Shown piece by piece: positions 23,010 through 35,254 of a stretch of 64,000 bases of DNA (its first letter is position 1; every line of letters starts with the position of its first letter). The notes beneath the pieces are model-generated. The model had not been told where the DNA came from, made no database searches, and saw nothing but the letters and a program-made list of their open reading frames with translations. The position numbers and the translations under genes were made by a program. Source of the stretch: Cristatella mucedo (Eukaryota > Bryozoa > Phylactolaemata > Cristatellidae); the NCBI GenBank assembly GCA_009760855.2, contig WPIO01000021.1, positions 3,570,501 through 3,634,500 of the forward strand. The letters run 5' to 3'.

Positions 23010-24330
23010 GATATGCCGGGCGTTCGTCAAGACGGTCAGGAGGGCTGACTGAAAAGCGCGGAGGCAGCCTTCGTGACACACGAGCGCCTCCGCTCAACCG
23101 CGCACACGACGAGGGCAACGTTGCAACCTTAGCAAGCGCCGCCGCCTGCCGCCGCGCAGCTACACCAACTTCCAAGCCGCCCCAATGGTCACCCGCCCCT
23201 CCCCCCCCCCCCACCCGCTAGACGAGTCCTAAAAGAAATGCGAGTAGTGCGCGTGCGCTTGCTCCGGCACTTGCGCACTTACGTGCTCGGCCTAAAATCC
23301 CGCAGACTCTCTCGGAAAGATCATGGAGGCAGTAAGGACACCGCACATGCCGTCTTTGTTACTACCCGGACGCAGCACAGCCCTGAGCGAACTGGCGGAA
23401 GTCTCACGCCAGGCAGTATGGGAAGCGGCGCAGCAGGTGCCGCTGCTGCCGGAAGTCTGGCGTCGCCGCGCTTCCCGGGGAGGACGCCGTGTCGCTCGCG
23501 AATCTGCTGAATGGAGTCGCTGCTGCTGCTGCTGCTGGTGCGAAGCGCGGACGCGCCGTCCGCTTTTTCGCTCCGCGATAGGTCCAGGTCAGCTGTGCGC
23601 TCGACGAGGCCGCCGCGGTTGCAGAGAGAGCGAGAGCGGGAACGCGAGCCCAGCCCCCGAGGCTTCGCGCGTCGTTCGGGCGCCGGCCTCGAGCAGCCAG
23701 CTCTGTCAGCCTCAGGACGAGAGACTCGCGAGACTCGAAGAAGCGAAAAAATTGGCGCTGAGCCTCGGAGCTCGCTCCCGAAAGAATGCGAGCGCACCTT
23801 GCTAGGTAGAGAGCGCCGCCTAGCGAGTGGACGGAGGCCTAGCGGATCCGGCGGAGCCGACGCGCAAAGAAGCGAGTGCTGCGCTGCACGGCGAGCGCCG
23901 CCTAGCGAGGCGCAGCGGCGAGACGCGAACGCCGGCCGAAAACCGAGGCGACTCCTGCGGAATGAGAGAAGGGGCGGCGCGCGCGCGCTTCGCTGAAGAC
24001 GGAGACTAGTGCGTCCGCATTCTCCCATCTCCAGCGGAAGGGGAGCGAGGAGAAGGGGAAAGAAGCGATCGAGAAGGTCGCTCCCGCATTTTTCTCGTGA
24101 CTGCAGGTCAATGATGAAGAAGTTCGAAGCTCCGATCCGAAACCGCAGTTGCAGAACGGGCAGAACTCTAGCAGAACCCGTCGCTTCTGTAGCGTCCGCG
24201 TAGCGATGAACTATTGCGCTTGCTTAGAGTAAGTAGCGAGAAGACCCGCGAGCCTTCTCCGCTGCGGAGAGGTACGGACAGTAGGCCGCCGGTAAAAGGA
24301 AGGCCCGCTGCGTTGGGTCTGACGAGATCC
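23010..24330 (-). promoter_or_regulatory. CpG-rich 5' region of the tetraspanin gene
   Basis: Immediately upstream of the tetraspanin ATG, base composition turns GC-rich with frequent CpG (for example 23560-24020), unlike the flanks. That fits a CpG-island-type promoter and 5' UTR. I see no TATA box. The long Arg/Ser/Ala-rich open frames here, on both strands, are by-products of GC content. Confidence 0.5.
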
Positions 24331-24755
24331 TCGCACCAGCTAGCTGCTCTTTGTGTACTGCCCATCAAGGTGAGCAGGGCCGTAATAACGAAACTGTCAG
24401 CAGAGATTGCTGAACTTAAGCGTGCGAGAGAGAGGTGAGAAAGAGAAGACGGCTGACCCCGCCGGCCTGACCACTGTAGCAGTAGCAAAGCCCCGGCGGT
24501 TTCACTTCGCTTTCCTGCGGCAAAGGGAAGGTGTGTCGTTGGTCTCGAGAGTTGAACCACAAGGCATTCACGGTCTAGAACTAGCCTCTCTACAACTGCC
24601 CACTCCAACAGTCAAAGCGCGAGCGTATATAGTAACTATAGTAACTGTCACGAGAAGCGTAGGTATTTCCTTCCTGGATGCCTTGCAGCAGCAACAGCAG
24701 GGGTGCTGAACACGAAGGAGTGCATATTTTCTATTGACATGATGAAGCCTTCTCA

Positions 24756-25087
24756 TAATAATAATAATACACTTGATAAAGCGCCCTCAGAGAACTTAAT
24801 TTATTTCTGGGCGCTTTACATTTGCTGCAAAGGGAAACGCTATTGAATGGTGAGTGGTATCATGCTTGATAAACAAGATGAATAATATATGGTTAGGGGT
24901 GACATGCACAGGGTCAGCATGCAAGTGTGGTTAGTGGCAGCATGCAACCGTGTCAGCACACATGAGCACATACAAACCAATCATAGGGACCCACTAAATG
25001 CTGTCCTAAATAGGTGCGTTTTTAAGCTCTTTTTAAATGTGGTCAAGTCAGGGGATGTTGTGACGCAAGTCGGGAGTGAGTTCAATT
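24756..25087 (-). mobile_element. L2-like LINE 3' end, 5' truncated
   Basis: Shared 3' tail (TAATAATAATAATACACTTG on the + strand, then GCGCCCTCAGAGAACTTAAT), 3' UTR and the last codons of the reading frame, as in the copies at 42177, 46098 and 55628. Confidence 0.85.
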
Positions 25088-25254
25088 AGCTGTTAAAAGG
25101 TTCCTCGGATGTCGCACATCCGTCTAACGGTCTCGAACGCTAGGCAGAAAAAGCCTGAAGCAGAAAAATCCAGCACTGCCCAATACAAGAAGGCTAGCGT
25201 CTGGAACTGCAGACGTGCCTTGCTACAACAGATAGATGCCCTTGAAGCAAGCTA

Positions 25255-26216
25255 GACTTCCATTTTGTATGCGGATAACACTCAACTGTACCTGGGCTTT
25301 AATCCCTCCCTGTCTCCCAGCACGTAGAGTCTCTTAAATCTCTTGCAGCCTGTATTGCTGACATCCGCATTTAGACGACAGCAGACTTTCTCAAATTAAA
25401 ATGACGATAAAACCAACTTTGTTGGTTTCGAAAACCTAGTTTTACTCACAAATTTCAGCCCCTAACCCTGAAACGGGTTCGGCCGGCATATCTCATACTA
25501 ATAGCACCGGTGCAAGCATTCGGGCCTGCTTAGACAACGATATCGCAGACATCTGGTTCGTGCATTTGTGACATCCCACCTAGACTTCTGTCACTCACCA
25601 CTGGCAAGTCTTCCTGCCTGTGAAATTAGAAGCTTGCAGTTGGTCAAGAACTCTGCAGACATACTTGACTGTCGCGAACGTAGCAACTGCCACACTATAC
25701 CACATCTTGGTGACCTGCTCTGGCCTCCCATCAAGCAGCGTACCGACTTCGAGGTTCTCTCACTCACTTTTTAGGTTTCTTCATTTTCTTGCTGCAGCCA
25801 TTTTATTTGCAGTAATTCGTTGCCCATCGTAAAAATTTCCAGCCATTTTAGTTCTTAAGCAGGCTTACATCTCATCCCACTCTTCTTCTTCGTACTCAAG
25901 TCACTTAGCTGAGCCTCTAACCAGCCTCAAATCTTTTGGAGAACGTCCCTTTAGTTCAAATGCTCCAAAAGCCTGGAACTCGCTTCTGACTGACCTGACT
26001 GTTCCCTTAATTTGACGACATTTACACAGAAGCTGTGAACGCACCTGTCCCTCACAGCATTGGCTAGGTCTGTGTTACCTGCACTTTGCTTGTTTTTGCG
26101 TGCTGACACTATACATGCTATCACTAACCAGTTTCAACGCTTCCTCTCAAGCTGATGTAAAGTACGTAGAAAGAGGTTTATTTCTCATAAGGCGCTAAAA
26201 AAATATCTTACTATTA
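25255..26216 (+). mobile_element. L2-like LINE, decayed reverse-transcriptase remnant
   Basis: The + strand translates with frameshifts to YADNTQLYLGFNPSL (the reverse-transcriptase YADD box, Asp to Asn), then NDDKTN, SHLDFCHSPLASLPA and the FGERPF-type C-terminus, ending in GCGCT and ATT-rich sequence. It is dead: the catalytic box is altered and there are stops and shifts. It faces the - strand fragment at 24756. Confidence 0.75.
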
Positions 26217-26821
26217 TTGTAAGCTATTTGCAGGAGTTCAATCTTCCAAAGCTATTGACAACTTACCTAGAGACGGTTTTCAAGGAGATCTGAAGCGTTG
26301 TAGCAAGCGAGCAATGACGTAACCTGTGCAGAGGCCTTGTGCTAATTCTTGGACAGAAACATTTGTCGGACAAAGAAGACGGCATAGAACTATTTGGAAT
26401 GGAGCAGTCGATAATAAATCGCTCAATTTGCTCGCTTTTTCTAATTTAACTTTTACATGTGATTATGTCAAAAAATTACAAATAAAAGTGTTCACACCGA
26501 TTCACAAGGCAATACCATGGGAACGATACTTTTGCCGGTTTACTGCCTGCAGCCCAACAGAAAGCTGGCTGTGAAATTTTTACGATGTGACAACGAATTA
26601 CCGCAATTCACTGTTAAAAGGCGAAAAATCGATTAAATCGGCAACGTAGTTAAATTTTGAGTGAATATTATTTTACACCCTCATTCTATTGGACCCACCA
26701 ATTTGCGCGTTCTCACATGGGCTATACAAAAGCTAGCCACTACTGAAATCTATCAAAATTCAGTTGAATTGGCTGTGCGAAGCTCCTACTCAGATTGCAA
26801 ATGACATCACGCTCTTGTTCA

Positions 26822-26975
26822 AGTGGGTAAGGCGGTTGCTTTCACGACCTCGGCCCCCGAGGCTGTAGGTTCGATTCCTGCGGTGGGCGATTCTTTATCG
26901 CCACTGCAAGCGGTGGCGATAGCCGTAAAGGCTCTTCTGTCGCTATACAAAAGGAGGCTGTTTAATCAGATAGGA
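26822..26975 (+). mobile_element. tRNA-derived SINE
   Basis: GGTAAGGCGGTTGCTTTCAC, a GTAGGTTCGATTCCTGCGGT B-box, then GGGCGATTC and CTATACAAAAGGAGGCTGTT. Among the better-preserved copies of the family seen at 17604. Confidence 0.8.
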
Positions 26976-27670
26976 TTTATTTATTTATTTATTCCCACAA
27001 AATTTCGCGCCATTTCACGTGCGTTCTCATGCAATCCGCATGAGAATGCATTAGAAAAGGCACGAACTTGTGTGGGTACACTCGATAGCAGAGTATCGTA
27101 TGCATTCCAATTTGGAGCTTCGCTCTGCTGATTTCCGGTAGATTTACGGTGTATTGATGTGAATTTTGGTCGTGGCCAGCTTCTTTGAGACCCATTTGCA
27201 TGGGAGCTCGCGAGTACAATGGTATGTCATTTGCTGGGTACAGTATAACGACAGTATACTCAAATATTCACTCAAAATTCGAGTTCGTGTGGCTATGTCC
27301 AGTCGATTCTCGCTTAATTAGAGTGCATTTTGGTAAATTTTGGTAATTCGTGGCACCCGTTTTACGAATTATAACACGCAGGTCCCTATAATTCGCAGGT
27401 CCTCATAAAAAATTAAATTGATCTAATAGAGCCTCTGGGATTGTCGCAATTTGTTTTTTGGCGACTCGCTAAGAAGCTGGTGTGGTCAACATCGATCGGG
27501 CAGCTCTGATGACCCAGTGATAGCAATAGACTCCGCTTTGCTTTTCACGTTCTCTTGGTTGCGTGAGATAAAATCTCATGGCCACCAAAAGCCGCTCAGG
27601 CTGTGAGTGCGCTATAGAAAACTCCCCCGCGTAGCACCCACTTAGTCTTTGTGGCTTTGTAGAGTTACGA

Positions 27671-27818
27671 ATGGAGATACATTACGGATTACATACATTA
27701 CGGATGGAGATACATTACGGATTACATACATTACGGACGGAGATGCATTACGGATTACATACATTACGGATGAAGATACATTACGGATTACATACATTAC
27801 GGATGGAGATACATTACT
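27671..27818. repeat. 33-bp minisatellite, ~4.5 copies
   Basis: The unit begins atggagatacattacggatt and repeats at 27671, 27704, 27737, 27770 and 27803 with one to three changes each. The period is a multiple of three, so it happens to encode MEIHYGLHTLR repeats. No gene context supports translation. Confidence 0.9.
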
Positions 27819-29449
27819 GTGGAGCTGACGTGTTCGATCATCTAGTGAAACATCTTCTTAGAGCAGGACATTCATTTCTGAGTAAAACTCAGTTAAACCT
27901 AATTAGTAAGGTCAGCAATGCACGCTGCAAAGGAGACGAAAAGTTTGACCTACTGGACGGTGGGAGGGCTCAAAAGCACGTGGACAGCTGCGTTTCATCT
28001 GCCTAAAGATGAAAGTCTAGATTTTTTGGCGATTGCATGAGCAAGAGGGAGAATATAAATTGCGAAAAGTGAATCAAGAAGAGATGCTTGGGATAGTTCA
28101 CACTTTCAAGGTATTCGGGCGACCATTGGTCACTGACGTGTACGCGGCGAAATCACCCACTGAGATAGAAGCTAAACCATTCCGATGCATCGATGCCAGG
28201 AAAACGCCCAACGAGACGGCAGAGGCTCAAGATGGACTTCGTGACCAATAATATCGGACGCTGCCGTCGGTTCCAGCAGAGCTGTAAGTCAGCACTCTAG
28301 AGAATTTCTTCATACGCTTTCAGCTGTGCTCGACTTCCTCGAGGGATTTGCTCTCAATATGACTGGAGCTTGCTAGGTTTGACGTTTTTATGTCATTGGC
28401 TAGCTGGTCTGCTCGTACTGGCTCTATTGTATTTGCTGGGATACGCAGTAGAGAGACTGGGAGGAAATTGCTGAAGTTTTTGTGCTTTCGAATTCCTAGT
28501 GAGTGGCTTAAATACGGCCTCTTCAAGGATGGAGGGACAACACCTGAGGCTGAGGACATTTGAGTGTGTTGTTTATCCAAGGCGGCAGCAAATCTAAAGG
28601 GCTAGTTGTCTGTTTAGACTGGAAGATGAACTTCGAGATGAGGGTAGCAGCAGCGGTGGTACGCCAAGAGGTGGAAATTTAAGTAAAGCAAGGAACAACG
28701 GAGACGATAACGATGACGATAAAGGAGGGTGAACAATTCAGTGGGCGTCTTACCTTTATGTGTGGACTCCCTGGTTTTATCTTTCATTCTGAAAAAGAAG
28801 CTTTAAGCAAAGATCTGCTAGATCACTTCAGGACTCGCTAGGTAACGCGCCGCCAACTGGATCGCAGTTAAAAAGATTGTTTAGTGTCAACATCAGCAAG
28901 TTTGGATTGTGCGTCTACGATGGATTGATCCAGGGAAACAATTATCTAGAATATTAGAATCCGGCCCGAATTCTTTAATTTTTTTCTGCCGAACGAGGGC
29001 CCGCTCGAATGACTTTGGAACGATCCTTTTATACAACAAACCATTAAAATCCGAGCAACAACTGGGCTAAAATAAGTGCTCTTACAATAGGTCGTCGCCG
29101 GCTGCCTCTTACTATAGCCTCGTCGGCAACTCTGGCGCCGCGTGGGTTCAAGAACGAGCCGTCTGAAGCAAGTTCAATAAACCCACAACTACGATAAGTA
29201 ACCCCGGTATTTAGATAATACAAAGGACTAGTTTCCAGCATAGTTCAGCTAGTTAGCAGCACTACGACTGTCTGTGCAGAGGCCATACAACTGCTCTCGT
29301 CTGAGAGTCGCGCGTTTTCTCTCTCTCTCTCTCTCTCTGTTGCTCTCGCCAAAAGGTCTCAGAGTAGTCCTCGTATTCAACGCTCTCCCATTGCGTCCTC
29401 TTCCATCCACCTCGCGACTCGGCGGTATCCGGTATCCGCTTTGCAGCTC

Positions 29450-32400
29450 GCCAGGCTTTATAGTCGCTGCCTAACGCAGCCGCCGTTGGCCCGCCAACCC
29501 GCGCAGTCCTCCTCGGACCGCACGCCGCGGCGCCTCTGCCGCAGGGCGCAGCGGCTGAAACGATCGCTCCTGCAGTCGGCGGCGCCCTCCGTTAGCCACA
29601 CGGTGTCGCCGCTGCGGCCGCGAGCAGTCTGGCGGTGACCAGGCGGTCTGGCCGCTGAGCAGACAGCGATTCCATCGCGTCCTCACTCGTAGGAAAGAGA
29701 AAAAACTATCCCCAAGGTGAAGCCATTTAAAAGGATTAACGACTTTAAAATGTCGAAGAATTATTCGGCGGCCCGAGTCGCGCTAAAATTTGGACAGAGC
29801 GCGGCTCCAGGCGGCTTCGCGACCTGGCGGCGCCCAGCGTCCGGCGGCGCACCGACAGCACGAGCCCGCTAAGCTGAAGACACGTCATTACCCCTTTCAA
29901 CTACAGTAAGTGCGAGCACAAGCTCTCGAGTCCATCGCGAGAACTACGCACCGCAGCGTTGTTCAAACAGCGAGGTCCGCGCGGCGCCAACACGGCGCGG
30001 TAGCATTGGCTTAGTCAGCCGGTGTACTCAGATGTGCGGCGAGACTGAGCGAGCTGCAGGACTACGGCGCTACGGCGAGTCGGACCTCCGGTCAACGCTC
30101 GGCACGTTTGCTCACGACGATGCCTTTGCAACCATTGCGTAAATAGGCATGCCAGCTTAAATTGCGTTCGCCGCCTAGTCCTGGCTACGATTTACTGCCG
30201 CAAGCGCGAGCCGCCAACCGCAAGCGCAACTGCCGCGAAGGTCACTCGGCCAAGGTCATTCGCGCCAATTACTCGGCCCTCTCTGAATCTCGGTGAGCTC
30301 TATTGTACACCCGGTCGGATACAAAAGCTGGCGGCGGTTGCATTCCAGCGTATTTGCACTGCCTTTGAACATAGTTAGCGACGTCGGACGCGATCTATTG
30401 GATTAAAGTTTCAAGCGCTAGCAACGACGAGCAGCGAATATATATAGTAGATACGCGTGCGCCGTCCTGGAGCTGGTTCAATCGCGCTGCGGCCAGTGCG
30501 GCGATAGTTCTTTTTGCCCACGGAGAGCGGAGCTACCATTCTCAGACGACGACGAAACTCGGGCTGCGGGGCGAAGCGGAGACTTCGGTGCGCACGACGA
30601 GTAGCCAACGCGAGCTTCCGCGCTCGGGGCCGCGCGACGCGCTATCGGAACGAAATTGGACGGCCCGAAAAGCGGCCGCGGATCTCGCGTGCAGGTAGTC
30701 GCGAAGTTCGGTCGCGCCCATTAAATAAAAATGCTCGTCGTCGCTCGCGCACGCTGCATCCGGTCGGTGGCGAGTTTGCAGCCGCGCCGACCGCTCTAGC
30801 CGACGGAAGCGGAAGCGCCCGCGAAGGGGCCGCGAGAGCGTCCGCTCTCTGAGCGACGGCCGTCTCCGACGCACCGTCGACACACGTCCGCGTTCCGCTC
30901 GACGGCCGGAGACTTTCAATTCCCCGTAGCCCGACGGTAGCTTCGCGCACCACCGCGAGCATCTACGGGCGGCTCATCTAGCGGCGGCCGTCTATCTATT
31001 AATTCGTTGGTAAGCCGCGGTGGCACACTAGATAAGGTGGTTGCTTTTCACGACCTCAGTCCCGAGGTCATGGGTTCGACTCTTGCGGTGGGGAATCCTG
31101 TATTGCCGCTGAAATCGGTGGTGATAGCCATAAAGGGTCTCCTGTCTCAATACAAAAGAGGCTGTTGAATCAGCTAGTAACTGCTCCCTCTCATTCCGCC
31201 GAAAGCCAGTATTCGCTAGCGATACGGCGGTGAAAAGTGGCAGCGAGATTTCCTTTCCAGTACCGCTGCGGCGGCGGCGGCGAGCTGACGGCGAACCGAC
31301 GACCTCAAAGTTGCCGCGTCGGTGAAATGAAGCCCGCCGACGACGATGCCTCTTAATGCTAAAACAACCTCGCGCGGGGGGGGGGTAGCTAGCGAACTCG
31401 CGTGGCTTAGCGCGCGGCCGCGAACCTATGACGCGTCGCCACTATTGTGGCCCGCGCTGCTATTGCGACAGCCAGCCACTTCGCTTAGACGCTAGCAAAT
31501 ATCGCCGCTATTGTAGCTCTCGCCTCCGCTCGTTAGCCAGCCGCTTCGCGTGCAGGCTGGCAAATATCGAGACAACATCAAACGTCGAAGTCGCGGTTGA
31601 TCTAAATTACTGAAAAGGCGGGTGCTAAAACATTGCTGTAACGGAAATCAAGAGCTGCTAAGTCCTCGGCGAATGAGCGAATTCGCAGCAGCCAAGCGTT
31701 CCGTCTCGTACATCGGTCACGCTGTCCCCAGAGAGCCGACTAAAGGCGATCAGTCACGCGAGCGCGAAAGTGAGAGAGTGAGCCGTTGACTTGGAGCTTC
31801 TAGACCTAACAATGTAGCTAATACGGCGTCCTATGTTCATGCAGCCGCGACAGTTTGCAATGGAAACAGAGCTCGTAGCAGGCTGTTCAACATGGCCGCT
31901 GGTGACCTCGTTGAACAGCGTGCTGTGAGCACTGCGCCCGTAGCTGACTTACATGGCTGTATGAGCATACGACACCGTATTAGCTCGTTCTAGACGGGAC
32001 TCCTTTGAGCGCGCCCGCGCAGTAAAATCGCTCGCCGCAGCGCGCAAGCAGCGTCGCCGCCGCGAGTCGATACTGGCGTCAAGGCTAATGACGCCGGCGC
32101 TTGAGCGCCTTTCGCGAGCCTGCAAACGCGCTCGCCTCGTCGGTCTTTCTTTACTTTATATTTACCTTGGTGGTCGGATAAGAAGCTGCGCTGGCTCGAC
32201 GAGGGCACCGGCGCAACTAAAGACGCTCATTAATAATTAACGGGAGCATTGTTCGAATCTGTCGGAATTCCTATTAGAAGGACGATTGAAAAGTTCTCGT
32301 CTTTCCCCCTCAGTTTGCGCGCGCTCAATCACCCATCGATTCCGCCTGAAAGCCAGCGGGGCACGCACAGCGCATGGCCAGGACATCGGTTGGCTAGGGA

Positions 32401-32526
32401 AAGAGGAAGAGGAGGCCGGCCGTCTTTCCTGCGAGCGTCAGCCGCCGCGCATCCGTCAGCCGCCGCGCATCCGTCGTTCGCGTCGACGCCAGCGAGCCGC
32501 CGCCGCCGACGACGACGACGACGAAA
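29450..32526 (+). promoter_or_regulatory. CpG-rich region upstream of the VAChT gene
   Basis: GC- and CpG-rich sequence runs with breaks to the VAChT start codon, apart from a SINE at 31012. It includes a 17-18 bp duplication (GTCAGCCGCCGCGCATCC) near 32437-32473 and GAC repeats just before the ATG. Probably promoter and 5' UTR; no exon of a shared cholinergic transcript can be proven. Confidence 0.45.
31012..31176 (+). mobile_element. tRNA-derived SINE
   Basis: A-box-like TGGCACACTAGATAAGG, B-box GGTTCGACTC, then GCGGTGGGGAATCC and an end at CAATACAAAAGAGGCTGTTG. It sits inside the CpG-rich block upstream of VAChT. Confidence 0.85.
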
Positions 32527-34493
32527 ATGAGAGGCAAATTCTTCGAGCTCCTGTTTTCGCTGTGGGAGACGATGAGGCAGTGGAAAATGCCGTTCAGCAC
32601 CAAGCGCGCTAGCGACGTGGCGGACAAGGTGAACGGGAAACTGGCGAACCCCAGTTCGCAGCGTAAGCTGGTGCTGTTTATCGTCTGCATCGCTCTCCTT
32701 CTCGACAACATGCTCTACATGGTCATCGTGCCCATCATACCGACGTACTTGCGCAAGATACACGCCTTCGGAGACTACCCGGACGACGAGAGTGCTTCTC
32801 CGACGCCGGCGGCGAACGTCACCGCCGCCGCCACCGCTGCTGTCACCGTCGCGCGAACGACCGCGGCAGCGGCGGCGGCGTCGTTCGCTGGCGGAGGCCC
32901 GAACGTCACGGCGTCGGTGGTCGTGGCGAGGACGGGTGGCTTCGGCGGGCTCAGCACCAACGGCACGGTACTTCGCAGCGCGAGCCTGTATGGGGCGGCG
33001 TACCGCCGCACGAGCGACGAAGATGTCAACGTTGGCCTGCTGTTCGCGACAAAGGCCATCTTTCAGCTGCTGGTGAACCCGTTCACCGGCACGCTGATGG
33101 ACCGCATCGGCTACGACGTCCCGATGGTCGTTGGCCTGAGCGTCATATTCGCGTCGACGACGCTGTTCGCCTTCGGCACCAGCTACGGCGTCCTGTTCGT
33201 CGCGCGCAGCATGCAGGGCCTCGGCTCGGCGTTCGCCGACACCTCCGGCCTGGCAATGATCGCCGACCGCTTCACCGAGCCGACGGCACGCACGCGCGCC
33301 CTCGGACTGGCGTTGGCCTTCATCTCGTTCGGCTGCCTCGTGGCGCCGCCGTTCGGCGGCGCCATGTACGACTTCATCGGCAAGGAGGCGCCGTTCCTCA
33401 CGCTCGCCGGCATAGCGCTGCTCGACGGCTGCCTGATGCTGCTCGTGATGCGGCCGGTTCGCCGCGAGCGCCGCGAGGCGGCGGCGAGCGGTCGCCCGCC
33501 GCCCAAGGGCACGCCCATCTATCGGCTCATCGTCGACCCGTACATCGCCATCTGCGCCGGCTCGCTCGTCATGGCCAACGTGTCTCTCGCCTTCCTCGAG
33601 CCTACCATCTCGCTGTGGATGAAGGACACGATGGGCGCGCCCGAGTGGCAGATGGGCCTCATCTGGCTGCCCGCCTTTCCGCCCCACGTGCTCGGCGTGT
33701 TCGTCACCGTCAAGCTCGCCGAGCGCTACCCGCACAAGCAGTGGCTGATGGCCGCCATCGGCCTCGCGATGGAGGGCCTCAGCTGCCTAATCGTGCCCTT
33801 CTGTGGCAGCTTCGAGCTGCTCATGCTGCCGCTGTCCGTGCTCTGCTTCGGCATAGCGCTCGTCGACACGGCCATACTGCCCATGATGGGCCACCTCGTC
33901 GACGTGCGGCACGCGTCTGTCTACGGCAGCGTCTATGCGATCGCCGACATATCCTACTCGCTCGCGTACGCGTTCGGCCCGATCGTCGCCGGCCAGATAG
34001 TGCACGGCATCGGGTTCACGTGGCTCAACGTCTGCATCTGCGCCACCAACGTCCTGTACGCGCCGCTGCTGGCCATCAATCGGCACGCGTACAAGTACAC
34101 GCCGTTCAAGAACGAAGCGGCCGCCGCTGCCGCCGAGCGGCATCTGGAGCTCGGCGGCAGCGGCGGCGAGGGCGTGCCCGACCACAAGCTCTACGCGTCC
34201 TACTCGGGTCGCGAGGAAGCGCAGCAGCCGGACGAGCCCGCCCTGCTGCTCGACCTGCAGCGACCGCAGGGGGCGGCGGCGGCGGCGGCGGCAGCGACGA
34301 TGACGACGAATACCGCGACGACGATGACGACGACGGCGGCGGCCGAAGCTCGCAAGGCGACAGCGACGAGGAGCGATCGACGCACTCTGGCGGCGGTGAC
34401 GGCGGCGGCGGCGGCGATAACGACACCGCCGGGCGGCAAGCGGCGGCCTACCCGGGCGGACGGTCGACGTATCGTAGCCAGTCGGCTCGCTAG
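32527..34493 (+). CDS. SLC18A3: Vesicular acetylcholine transporter (VAChT, SLC18A3/unc-17 type), intronless
   Basis: A 12-TM major-facilitator antiporter that exchanges vesicular protons for cytosolic acetylcholine in synaptic vesicles. From the ATG, TM1 is VCIALLLDNMLYMVIVP (Asp60), TM2 FATKAIFQLLVNP (Lys176), TM4 GLGSAFADTSGLAM (Asp238), TM10 FGIALVDTAILP (Asp447) and TM11 ADISYSLAYAFGPIVAG (Asp474); these charged residues are conserved in VAChT. TM11 and LLLDNMLYMV fit VAChT better than the monoamine transporters. The first lumenal loop (about 72-166) is long and Ala-rich with sequons at N97, N126 and N145. No intron interrupts the frame, as in most animal VAChT genes. After DEPALLLDLQRPQG (~582) the frame becomes unnatural Ala/Thr and stays open to 34935. 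One extra base in the G run 34269-34273 would give a Gly/Asp-rich acidic tail ending at TAG 34491. I use that end; the literal frame gives 802 residues. Confidence 0.93.
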
Positions 34494-34583
34494 CGATGGG
34501 GCACGAGCACCGGTCGCTGGCGAGCCGGAAAGCGAGAGCCGGGCGCCGCCATTTGCTTTTCGCCGCTTTTCGGCAGCTCTCCG

Positions 34584-34660
34584 TGACGGGGGGGGGGGAG
34601 GACCGCGAGGATACGGGGGGGGAGGACCCCGCGAGGATACGGGGGGGGGGGAGTGGGTGG
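34584..34660. repeat. G-rich tandem repeat (~28 bp) with poly-G runs
   Basis: Blocks of the type GGAGGACCGCGAGGATACGG followed by nine to eleven G, repeated about 2.5 times, just after the inferred VAChT stop. Could form G-quadruplex on the + strand and is prone to sequencing error. Confidence 0.75.
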
Positions 34661-35254
34661 GCCGAATCGCCGCCGGAGATGATAGGGCAGTAGACGCAGC
34701 AGCTGCTTCGGATCGTAGCGATCGTAGGGCCGTCGTTCTGGAAATACAAGTAGGCTTCGCTTGGGCGAGAGCACGCGCTACAAAGCGCATCGGGTGCGCG
34801 GCTTCGGGCGTCGTCCCGCCACGTCGCTCGGACCGATGCGTAGGCTCGTCCGAGTCTCGACGATGGCGTGGCCGCTTGAAGCTCGGACGCCAACGCACGC
34901 GCGCAGCCAGCGTTTTCGAGCGGCTCATCAATTAAATTGAGCCTAGTAAAGAAGATCGTTGTGTCGGCCTCGAGCACGAGCGACCGCGCGTCGGGGGGGA
35001 GCGCTAAGGTCAGGCGGGCGACTGCATTTTCGAAGCGCCGTTCAGATCGCGCAGTTCATTTCGTGAGCAGAGCTGTTCGTCGCGCGTGCCGCCAAGTCTG
35101 GTCAATCGAAAAAATGACACCGAAGAGAGAGAGAGAGAGAGAGAGCTCTCTTTCGAAAGAACTTTAGTTGCATCCTACCACCTGATCTTGCAGAGCGCCG
35201 CGACGGCGGGCTTTTGACTCGTCGCTGAGGCTCGCGCCCGACCAACGTCAAGGT

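Larger units (their letters stand above)
24331..29449. other. Intergenic spacer with repeats
   Basis: It holds two head-to-head L2-like fragments, a SINE and a 33-bp minisatellite, listed separately. Between 28000 and 28980 there are short open stretches (for example LRKVNQEEMLGIVHTFKVFG at 28054) that look like decayed coding sequence I cannot identify. No intact gene seen. Confidence 0.6.

Noticed and set aside
23321-24028. 235-codon Arg/Ser-rich open frame (-) and overlapping frames (+)
   Set aside because: CpG-island composition keeps all frames open; no domain, and it lies just upstream of the tetraspanin start.
26822-26900. Possible functional tRNA gene
   Set aside because: Has A/B-box-like motifs but no cloverleaf pairing; the same sequence is repeated across the window with a common non-tRNA body, so it is a SINE.
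27701-27818. CRISPR-like array of 33-bp repeats
   Set aside because: Direct tandem repeats without spacers in an animal genome; a minisatellite.
32329-33735. 468-codon open frame on the - strand over VAChT
   Set aside because: Antisense shadow of a GC-rich conserved gene; His/Arg-rich with no family resemblance.
33787-34977. 396-codon open frame on the - strand over the VAChT tail
   Set aside because: Arises from GC-rich, GCG/GAC-repeat sequence; low complexity.
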